From Hahella sp. HN01 (lineage in GTDB: Bacteria; Pseudomonadota; Gammaproteobacteria; Pseudomonadales; Oleiphilaceae), in assembly GCF_018986435.1 (NCBI RefSeq), contig NZ_JAHMIN010000002.1, forward strand, positions 119,437 to 183,436: DNA of 64,000 nt, given 5' to 3'. A program made the position numbers and the translations under genes. The notes beneath the pieces were generated by a model, which did not search any database, was not told the origin of the DNA, and worked only from the letters and a program-made list of their open reading frames with translations. Each line of letters starts with the position of its first letter. Positions within the stretch are counted from its first letter, which is position 1. Below, one piece after another: positions 49,884 through 56,813 of the stretch.

Positions 49884-51248
49884 TTAAGTTCTAACCGCCG
49901 CCATTTTGACGGTGGCGAAGTGCTCATTGGTCAACTTGACCAGAATGGGCGACAACAGCAATAGCGACAACAGGTTGGGGATGGCCATGAAAGCGTTGAA
50001 GACATCGCCGACCAACCAGACGAATTCCAGCTGCGCCAGCGCGCCGATCATGACGCACAGGGTGCTTAGCAGACGGTAAGGAATAATCGCGGCGGAGCCC
50101 ATCAAGTACTCCCAGCATTTCTCGCCGTAATAAGCCCAACCGAGGATGGTGGTGAAGGCGAAAACGATCAACTGGATCGCCAGCAGATATTCGCCGAACC
50201 CCGGCATCGCCGCCGCAAACGCGCTGGCGGTGAGCGCCGCGCCGGACACGCCGCTTTCCCAGACGCCGCTGGTGATCAGCGCCAGGCCGGTCAGGGTGCA
50301 GACAATAATGGTGTCGATGAAAGTACCCATCATGCCGATAAGACCCGAGGTCACCGGGTCAGAGGTTTTCCCCGCCGCCTGCGCGATACCTGCGGTGCCA
50401 AGGCCGGCTTCGTTGGAGAAAATGCCTCGGGCGACGCCGTAGCGAATCGCCATCATCACTGCAGCGCCGGCGAATCCGCCTGTAGCGGCGGTGGGAGAGA
50501 AAGCGTGGGTGAAGATCAGGTCGAAAGCGTGAGGGATACGATCAGAGAACGTGAACAGGATATAAAAGGCGCAGAGAATATAGGAGATGCACATGGTTGG
50601 AACCAGCGCCTGCGCCACGGCGCCAATGCGTTTGATGCCGCCGAGCAATACAAAGCCGATCAGCACGGTCATGACGACGCCAGAGGCGGCGGCGGGGATG
50701 CGGAAGGAGGTTTGCATTACTTCCGCGATGCTGTTGGATTGCACCATGTTGCCGGCGCCGAATCCCGCCAGACCGCCGAACAAGGCGAAGGCGCCGCCCA
50801 GCCAGGCCCATTTGGGACCCAGGCCGTTTTTGATGGCGTACATGGGGCCGCCAACATATTCACCGTTCTCGTCTTTTTCACGAAAGCGCACCGCCAGTAC
50901 GACTTCCGCATATTTGGTCGCCATGCCCACCAGAGCGGTGGCCCACATCCAGAACAGCGCGCCCGGCCCGCCGAGCGCCAGCGCCGTGGCGACGCCGGCA
51001 ATGTTTCCGGTGCCCACTGTCGCAGCCAGGGCGGTCATCAGTGCGGCGAAAGGGCTGATTTCCCCAGGGTCCCGAGTATCCGGCTTACGACCTCTCCATA
51101 CCAGTTGCAGGCCCAGCTTGAGCGTAAATAAGGGCATGAACTTCAAACGGCATTGTAAAAACAGCCCTACGCCCAGAATAAGAATAAGCATGGGGGGGCC
51201 CCATACGAAATCATTCAGGTCGGATACCAGCTTATGAATAGTTTCCAA
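49884..51248 (-). CDS. Sodium/alanine symporter (AGCS family)
   Basis: A 454-residue transporter with about ten to eleven helices. AGCS signatures: PFAALMTALAATVGTGNIAGVATA (about 66-90), GGPMYAIKNGLG and RGIFSNEAGLGTAGIAQAAGKTSDP near 275-300. It brings in alanine or glycine with Na+. The start is a TTG backed by a strong AGGAGA. It lies 227 bases downstream of dadA on the same strand, so uptake and D-alanine oxidation are probably linked. Confidence 0.93.
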   Translation of the reverse strand: METIHKLVSDLNDFVWGPPMLILILGVGLFLQCRLKFMPLFTLKLGLQLVWRGRKPDTRDPGEISPFAALMTALAATVGTGNIAGVATALALGGPGALFWMWATALVGMATKYAEVVLAVRFREKDENGEYVGGPMYAIKNGLGPKWAWLGGAFALFGGLAGFGAGNMVQSNSIAEVMQTSFRIPAAASGVVMTVLIGFVLLGGIKRIGAVAQALVPTMCISYILCAFYILFTFSDRIPHAFDLIFTHAFSPTAATGGFAGAAVMMAIRYGVARGIFSNEAGLGTAGIAQAAGKTSDPVTSGLIGMMGTFIDTIIVCTLTGLALITSGVWESGVSGAALTASAFAAAMPGFGEYLLAIQLIVFAFTTILGWAYYGEKCWEYLMGSAAIIPYRLLSTLCVMIGALAQLEFVWLVGDVFNAFMAIPNLLSLLLLSPILVKLTNEHFATVKMAAVRT

Positions 51249-51475
51249 GGGATTTTCTCCTCTCTTTATTTATCAGGCGGCGCTGTGGAGGGCGCTGCGC
51301 TGCTTCCCATACGTTTTTTTGAAAGACGCGGCGTCGCGTCGGGTCACAGCTCCCGACGTGCGCCAGACACAGGATATGGATCAAGCGTGCGTCCAATGGT
51401 TCGCCGTCCTCATTGAGAACGGCGGCGAAGCGGAGCTCCATCCGCCAGCGACGGTCCCTCAAATAGCAGTGGTTA

Positions 51476-52726
51476 TCAGTAGCGGTCTATTCCCAGTCCC
51501 TCAGTGTCAATCTCGGGTTTGCGTCCAGATACAATATCCGCCATGACGCGTCCCGTTCCCGCCGCCATGGTCCAGCCCAAGGTGCCGTGGCCGCTGGCGA
51601 CATAAAGTTTGTTGATGGGCGTCGCCCCAACGATAGGGGTTCCGTCCGGAGTCATGGGGCGCAGTCCGGTCCAGAATTCGGCTTCGCCATTGGCGTAGCC
51701 GGTTCCGAACAGATTGTCCGCCACAAACTCCAATGTGTTCTTCCTGGCTTGATGCAGGCGCAGGTCGTAGCCCGCCAGCTCCGCCGTTCCTCCGACCCGG
51801 ATACGGTCGCCCAGGCGGGTGACGGCTACTTTGTAGGTTTCGTCCAACAGCGTCGACTCGGGCGCCCGTTCTGGGTTTTTCACCGGCAGAGTAATCGAAT
51901 AGCCTTTCACCGGAATGATGGGGGCTCTGAGTCCCAGGGGCTTCAGCAACAGGGGAGTGTAGCTGCCGAGCGCGACGATATAAGCGTCCGCCTGCAACGG
52001 GCCTTGATCCGTTTGCACAGATACGATTGCATCGCCGTTTTTCTCCAGCCCACGGATGACCACGCCTTGTTTAAATACGACGCCTTTTTCTTCCGCTAAT
52101 GCGGCTAAAGCTTGCGTGAATTTGAAGCAGTCCCCAGTCTCGTCGCCGGGCAGACGCAGTCCGCCGCTGATCTTGTCTCTGACAGAGGCGAGTCCTGGTT
52201 CGTACTTGATGCAGCCGTCGCGGTCCAGCAACTCATAAGGAACGCCAAAGGATTCCAGAATTTGGGTGTCCGCCAAAGCGGCGTCGACCTGCTGTTGCTT
52301 GCGGAATAATTGAATGGTGCCGCGGCTGCGTTCGTCGTAACTGAGGCCGGTGTCGGCGCGCAGCTGTTTGAGTACGTCGCGGCTGTATTCGGCCAGTCGC
52401 AACATGCGTGATTTATTCTGGTGGTAGCGGTGAGAGTTTGCGTTAGCCAGGAATTGCGCTGTCCAGCGCCAAAGGTCGGGGTTCAGACTGGGGCGAACTA
52501 CCAGTGGACGATGCTTCATACACAGCCACTTGATCGCCTTTAACGCAATCCCTGGCGCCGCCCAGGGCGCAGAGCAGCCGGGGGAAATCTCGCCTGCGTT
52601 GCCGTAACTGGTTTCCAATGCAGGACCGGTTTGACGGTCGACAACAGTTACTTCATGACCCAGCTGAGCCAGATGATATGCGGTGGAAACGCCGATGACG
52701 CCGCTGCCCAGGATAATTACACGCAT
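51476..52726 (-). CDS. dadA: D-amino acid dehydrogenase
   Basis: A 416-residue membrane-associated FAD enzyme oxidising D-amino acids, chiefly D-alanine, to 2-oxoacids. The N-terminal FAD fold (VIILGSGVIGVSTAYHLAQLG) and C-terminal GLRPMTPDGTPIVG and SGHGTLGWTMAAGTGR blocks are typical. Full length. AAGGA precedes the ATG. The catabolic alanine racemase dadX, often next to dadA, is absent here; the AGCS symporter takes that place. Confidence 0.95.
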   Translation of the reverse strand: MRVIILGSGVIGVSTAYHLAQLGHEVTVVDRQTGPALETSYGNAGEISPGCSAPWAAPGIALKAIKWLCMKHRPLVVRPSLNPDLWRWTAQFLANANSHRYHQNKSRMLRLAEYSRDVLKQLRADTGLSYDERSRGTIQLFRKQQQVDAALADTQILESFGVPYELLDRDGCIKYEPGLASVRDKISGGLRLPGDETGDCFKFTQALAALAEEKGVVFKQGVVIRGLEKNGDAIVSVQTDQGPLQADAYIVALGSYTPLLLKPLGLRAPIIPVKGYSITLPVKNPERAPESTLLDETYKVAVTRLGDRIRVGGTAELAGYDLRLHQARKNTLEFVADNLFGTGYANGEAEFWTGLRPMTPDGTPIVGATPINKLYVASGHGTLGWTMAAGTGRVMADIVSGRKPEIDTEGLGIDRY

Positions 52727-53030
52727 TTATTGTCCTTGTTGTCTCGCTTTGACTTCGCTGCGCGGCTCGCTGGTCGCGCAGGCTGCGCCATTAAATAACA
52801 ACCGTATATAAATCTGCATAAGTAATTCCCATAGTTGTGCATGGAGAATTTGGCGTTTAGGTCGCCGAGTTGTGCAATAAACAACCTGATCAAAAAAGAT
52901 AACTAGCTATTTACTTTGATAACATATTCTCACTTTGGGATTGATCTCTTACATGCTTCGCGTGCAATAAAATTCAGATAAGTTCTTTTAAAACATGAAC
53001 ATAAAAAAATATTCGTCGCTCTAAAAAATA
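52727..53030. other. Intergenic region upstream of the tRNA-like/rlaP unit
   Basis: Mostly A/T-rich noncoding DNA between divergent units. It contains the dadA promoter region and should contain activator sites for the sigma-54-like element at 53031. I could not define a repeat shared with the rtcB upstream region by eye. Confidence 0.35.
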
Positions 53031-53048
53031 TTGGCGCGAACTTTGTTA
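53031..53048 (+). promoter_or_regulatory. Sigma-54-like -24/-12 element of the tRNA-like/rlaP unit
   Basis: TTGGCGCGAACTTTGTTA matches the sigma-54 consensus TGGCACG-N4-TTGC closely: TGGC, C and G in the -24 part, and TTG in the -12 part, with GG-N10-GT spacing. Over 16 bases 11 are identical to the rtcB element, including the T in place of C at -12. Predicted start of transcription is near 53057, so the transcript would include the tRNA-like RNA and rlaP. Confidence 0.6.
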
Positions 53049-53197
53049 CGTGAAGGGCGAGAAGAAAGGGCGCGAAGGCGAAAAGGCGAGCCGCCGGCAA
53101 ACGATTAAGGCGGCCGGTGAAGGGTAATACCGAGACCATTTGGCGTATTGACGAAATTTGAGGATGCAGGTCCGGGCTCGTTGTGGGGTTCGCGACT

Positions 53198-53280
53198 GGT
53201 GCGCGTTATAGGTCAATACCGCTTCGGAGTAATGCCTGAAGTATTGGTTATTGTGGGTTCGAGTCCCACCGCGTCCACCA
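53198..53280 (+). ncRNA. tRNA-like RNA upstream of rlaP
   Basis: The 3' part is a perfect tRNA T-arm: stem GTGGG/CCCAC around the 7-base loop TTCGAGT (53253-53269). Then come a 7-base acceptor strand CGCGTCC, discriminator A and encoded CCA (53278-53280). The 5' acceptor partner may be GG(T)GCGCG at 53198-53205 with one bulge, or GGATGC at 53162-53167. Instead of D and anticodon arms there is one long hairpin (53211-53249: six Watson-Crick and three G-U pairs, loop of 21). It is therefore not a decoding tRNA. It ends 29 bases before rlaP. Confidence 0.65.
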
Positions 53281-53309
53281 TATTAGAAGTAACAAGAGGA
53301 GTGGCGACA

Positions 53310-54065
53310 ATGGAAAAGCGGATACAGGAAACCCTGGAGCGGATCGAGTGGGAGCACGATGTAAAGGTGCTTTACGCTTGCGAATCAGGCAGCCGGGCCT
53401 GGGGATTCGCTTCCCGGGATAGTGATTATGACGTTAGATTTATCTATCAGCGCTCACTGTCCCACTATTTATCGTTAGGCAAGCGGCGGGATGTGATTGA
53501 ACTCCCGATAGATGATGAACTGGATGTCAGCGGCTGGGATATCAGCAAGGCTTTGACGCTGTTACGCAGCGGTTCAGCGACGCTGCAGGAATGGCTTAAC
53601 TCGCCAATTGTGTATAGTCGGGATGTAGTGTTCCTTGCGCAAATGAAGTATCTGGCGTCGCTGTCCGCGCGTCCAGCATCCTTGTTTTATCACTACTTCT
53701 CCATGGCGCGTAATGAGCGCGAGAGGCTGGCGGCGGGCGAGGTCAACGCCAAGCGTTATGCCTATATGCTGCGCACGTTGCTGGCGGCGATGTGGGTGGC
53801 GGAACATCGGACGCCTCCACCAGTGCGCTTCTATGAATTGAAGGCGCGCATGCTGGGCGGCGGTCCGATAGTGACGGAAGTGGATGCATTGCTGGAGCGC
53901 AAGGCGATGGGGAATGAAAAGGAAGTTATCAGACCTGCCTTAGCGATAGACTGCTTTGCGGATGCTCAGTTTGAGGCGCTGGAGACAGTGCGTTTTGAAC
54001 CTGCGGACAAGCTCGATCTTGAAACCATGGATCGATTTTTCATGCAGATGCTAAACGCCGCTTAG
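53310..54065 (+). CDS. rlaP: RNA-repair nucleotidyltransferase RlaP
   Basis: A 251-residue polymerase-beta-fold nucleotidyltransferase of the RlaP family (named for its association with RNA repair). The active-site block ACESGSRAWGFASRDSDYD (about 23-41) holds the GS motif and the metal-binding DxD (Asp39, Asp41). A helical C-terminal part contains ARNERERLAAGEVNAKRYAYMLR. ATG at 53310 has AGAGGAG 8 bases upstream; the open frame extending back to 53148 runs through the tRNA-like RNA and is not coding. The enzyme may add nucleotides to damaged RNA ends. The adjacent tRNA-like RNA is a candidate substrate or regulator. Confidence 0.88.
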   Translation: MEKRIQETLERIEWEHDVKVLYACESGSRAWGFASRDSDYDVRFIYQRSLSHYLSLGKRRDVIELPIDDELDVSGWDISKALTLLRSGSATLQEWLNSPIVYSRDVVFLAQMKYLASLSARPASLFYHYFSMARNERERLAAGEVNAKRYAYMLRTLLAAMWVAEHRTPPPVRFYELKARMLGGGPIVTEVDALLERKAMGNEKEVIRPALAIDCFADAQFEALETVRFEPADKLDLETMDRFFMQMLNAA

Positions 54066-54078
54066 CCTCTACAATCAG

Positions 54079-54099
54079 GGCCGGAGTTTTCCGGCCTTT
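54079..54099 (+). terminator. Intrinsic terminator of rlaP
   Basis: GGCCGG (54079-54084) and CCGGCC (54091-54096) pair around AGTTTT, followed by TTT, 13 bases after the rlaP stop. Confidence 0.75.
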
Positions 54100-54211
54100 C
54101 CCTCCACACACTGTTCTGTGACTGCGAAGCATTGGCGCAGCGCGCATTTCGGCTATACTTTCATCAGAATTCTCTTTAAATCTGAGCCATTTAGCAGTTG
54201 AGAAACGGTGG

Positions 54212-55135
54212 GTGCAAACAGATAGCAATAACAAGAGGCAACTCAACAAGCTCGCTGTGGGAGGCGTCGTCCTGGCGTTGACGATTCTGACCATACTGGC
54301 GTATTGGTATCATCGGCGCTCAGCGGAAGTTGAATGGCTGGGACTGAATCCCGATCCAGATGCGCAGACGCTGGTGTCTCCTTCGCAACCTCAGGGACTG
54401 CCGCCGGATATCTTCACTACCGAGCCGCAACACCGCACATTTGATGGCGATGTCGTCTACGTTACGCCCTTGCCGGGCGGCCAACTCTGGCTGGCTCGCC
54501 GCAATCCCGCGTCCACGTTCGTCTTGACGGCGATTCTGCGCACTATCCCGGTATTGCTGTTACTGGCCAGTCTTGTGGTGCTCGGATATTACATCTGGAA
54601 AACCCGTATTTTCGCGGAACGGGTGAAAGAGCTGATTATGTACGACCCCGTCACCAAAGTATTGAACTGGCGATTTGCGGAAGAGCGCTGCACGCAGATG
54701 GTGAAGCACTGTCGTCGCTACAAGGAGGAGTTCAGTTTTCTAGTGCTGGATGGCGACCACTTTATCTGGATCAACGACAACTTCGGGCCAGAAGCGGGGG
54801 ATGAAGCGTTGATATTCCTGGCGGAAACCATCAAGAACGTAATTCGTGAGGTGGATATTCTGGGACGCTACGGCGGCGAAAAGTTTGTGATTGGGTTGCC
54901 TTCTACCGACCTCAATGGCGCGGTGGTGGTCGCGGAGCGCATCCGGCAACTGTTTGAGCAATGCAAACCCACCAGCTACGACGTGCGCTATAGCGTCAGC
55001 ATCGGCTGCGCTCAACTCATTCGCAATGAAGACCTGCATGACACCATCAAACGGGCCACCCACGCCCTGTATCGGGCCATAAAAGGCGGGCGCAATCGCG
55101 TCGCCGCCTCCAAGAACCATGAAGCCGCCGCCTGA
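54212..55135 (+). CDS. Membrane GGDEF-domain protein with degenerate GGEKF site
   Basis: A 307-residue protein: a helix at about 15-33, a short periplasmic part (about 35-105), a second helix at about 108-130, then a cytoplasmic GGDEF domain (about 140-300). The signature reads GGEKF (221-225), with Lys in place of the second acidic residue of GG(D/E)EF. DIDxFKxxND reads LDGDHFIWIND. The inhibitory-site motif RxxD (Arg212, Asp215) is intact. Cyclase activity is doubtful; it may instead bind c-di-GMP. Starts at GTG. Monocistronic. Confidence 0.85.
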   Translation: MQTDSNNKRQLNKLAVGGVVLALTILTILAYWYHRRSAEVEWLGLNPDPDAQTLVSPSQPQGLPPDIFTTEPQHRTFDGDVVYVTPLPGGQLWLARRNPASTFVLTAILRTIPVLLLLASLVVLGYYIWKTRIFAERVKELIMYDPVTKVLNWRFAEERCTQMVKHCRRYKEEFSFLVLDGDHFIWINDNFGPEAGDEALIFLAETIKNVIREVDILGRYGGEKFVIGLPSTDLNGAVVVAERIRQLFEQCKPTSYDVRYSVSIGCAQLIRNEDLHDTIKRATHALYRAIKGGRNRVAASKNHEAAA

Positions 55136-55267
55136 CGGGGGCTTGTTTTAAACTCTCCTTTCGCATTTGCGCGTCGTCGCGAACTATACTTGGACTAACT
55201 GCTGGTTGAACGGATAAGACGACCTTTATCCAACTTGCCTTTCACTTGCGGCCATGGAGGACGTCAC

Positions 55268-55906
55268 ATGAACGCCGGGACTACGCTGTACAGACGCGTC
55301 TTTCTCAAGCTTGTGCTGGGAGCGTCGTTGTGGCCCTTGCGTGGAGCGCGTGCAGATGATCTTGATAGCGATTCTTGCAGCGTCACGCAGGCGGCGCCGG
55401 AAGGTCCCTTTTATGTGCGCAACGCGAGAGAAACCGCTTATATCAACTACCGCAACCTTCCTGGTCGCTTGATGAGAGTAGAGGGAGAAGTGCTAGGAGG
55501 CCCACTGGGCGATCTTCCTTTGCCGGAGGCGCGTGTCGAGATCTGGCACGCTGACGGCGATGGTCGTTATCACCCTGCGGGCGACGGCGACGTCAGTGAG
55601 TATTCTCTGGATGCAGTGAACCTGCGTGGCGTGGGTTATACCGACGCCATGGGCCGCTATGCGTTCCACAGTATCGTCCCGGGAACCTATGGGGGACGTC
55701 GCAGGCATCTCCATTGGAAGTTCAGTGCGCCGGGATACCGCACCCTGACGACGCAAAGCTATTGGCGTGAGGATCAGGGCGGCGCCCAGGCGTTAACGGA
55801 TTCAGTTGATCGTACTCCGGATCGCTGTCGCTGGTTGGACTTCTCGCTTGATCGGAAAGGCATTCAGGTCGGCGTCTTTAATGTAGTTTTAAAGCCGTTG
55901 CAGTAA
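55268..55906 (+). CDS. Secreted intradiol dioxygenase-like protein
   Basis: A 212-residue protein of the intradiol ring-cleavage (protocatechuate 3,4-dioxygenase beta) fold. The N-terminus carries a Tat-like signal (RRVFLK, residues 9-14) ending near RARA. Likely Fe(III) ligands: Tyr in DGRYHP (about 107), Tyr in PGTYGG (about 146), and the two His of RHLHWKF. GGAGG precedes the ATG at 55268. Exported dioxygenases of this type are known but their substrates are mostly unknown. Confidence 0.8.
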   Translation: MNAGTTLYRRVFLKLVLGASLWPLRGARADDLDSDSCSVTQAAPEGPFYVRNARETAYINYRNLPGRLMRVEGEVLGGPLGDLPLPEARVEIWHADGDGRYHPAGDGDVSEYSLDAVNLRGVGYTDAMGRYAFHSIVPGTYGGRRRHLHWKFSAPGYRTLTTQSYWREDQGGAQALTDSVDRTPDRCRWLDFSLDRKGIQVGVFNVVLKPLQ

Positions 55907-56013
55907 CCTTCGCAGTTGATTTACACCGCCAAGCTGTACACAGCTCGTGACGTGCGTGGATGCGCGTCGACGGGTTTATAAAAAAGGACGTACGCATACA
56001 AAAGGATTGATAT

Positions 56014-56811
56014 ATGAAAATTGCATTGGCATCTCCGCCGATCCCGAAGTCTGTCGATAATGCGCTGCAGTGGGTGGACCGTCTGGTCACGGAGGCGACC
56101 CTGTCGAAGGTGGACCTGATATGTTTTCCAGAAGCTTATGTGCCGGGAATTCGAGGCATGGACTTCAAAGTTGAAAACTGCTCGCCAAGGAAAATGCAGT
56201 CAGCGCTGGACCGAATTTGCGATCTGGCGCGTAAAACCTCCACAAACATCATACTTCCCATGGAATGGCCAACCCCAGAAGGGCGTCGCAATGTCGCCTT
56301 TGTCGTGGATCGCCGCGGCGTGCTGTTGGGACGGCAGACGAAGAATCACCTTGAGCAGGGGGAAGAGGCCTATTTCATCCCGGGGTCCCGGCGCCAGCTG
56401 TTTGACGCGGATGGCGTAAAGTTCGGCATTGTGATCAGCCATGAAGGGTGGCGTTGTCCGGAAACGGTGCGATGGGCGGCCAGTCGCGGCGCCAAGATCG
56501 TCTTTCATCCCCATTTTACGGGCAGTCATTTCAAAGGAGTGAAGCTGACGCAATGGGGAAAGCTGGAAAACCCGTTCTACGAGCGGGCGATGCAATGTCG
56601 CGCTATCGAAAACACGGTTTTTTTCGCCAGCGTCAATTACGCCATGGACTTTCAGGGCTCCGCCACCACGTTAATTGCGCCTGACGGCGCTTGTGTGGCC
56701 TATCAACCTTATGCGGAGGTGGGTGCGTTAGTGATTAATATCGACGTCAGGGACGCCACCGGGATCAACGCCCGGCGCTACGCCCCTGAACGGGATCTGG
56801 AAGAGGCCTGA
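56014..56811 (+). CDS. Carbon-nitrogen hydrolase homologue, catalytic Cys replaced
   Basis: A 265-residue nitrilase-superfamily protein. The catalytic Glu (Glu40 in CFPEAY) and Lys (Lys110 in GRQTKNHL) are present. The nucleophile position reads ISHEGWRCPE, with Ser142 (AGC codon) where the family has Cys. Residues beyond it fit the family (SVNYAMDFQGSATTLIAPDG). It could be inactive, be a sequence error (TGC to AGC is one base), or act by another mechanism. No partner gene is evident; it converges with the PI-PLC gene. Confidence 0.85.
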   Translation: MKIALASPPIPKSVDNALQWVDRLVTEATLSKVDLICFPEAYVPGIRGMDFKVENCSPRKMQSALDRICDLARKTSTNIILPMEWPTPEGRRNVAFVVDRRGVLLGRQTKNHLEQGEEAYFIPGSRRQLFDADGVKFGIVISHEGWRCPETVRWAASRGAKIVFHPHFTGSHFKGVKLTQWGKLENPFYERAMQCRAIENTVFFASVNYAMDFQGSATTLIAPDGACVAYQPYAEVGALVINIDVRDATGINARRYAPERDLEEA

Positions 56812-56813
56812 GG

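Noticed and set aside
53198..53280. Ordinary tRNA gene
   Set aside because: There is no D-arm consensus, no anticodon stem with a 7-base loop, and the acceptor 5' strand is imperfect.
53148..53309. N-terminal extension of rlaP through the tRNA-like region
   Set aside because: The extension is non-conserved and would translate the T-arm and CCA; the ATG at 53310 has a good ribosome binding site and matches the family start.
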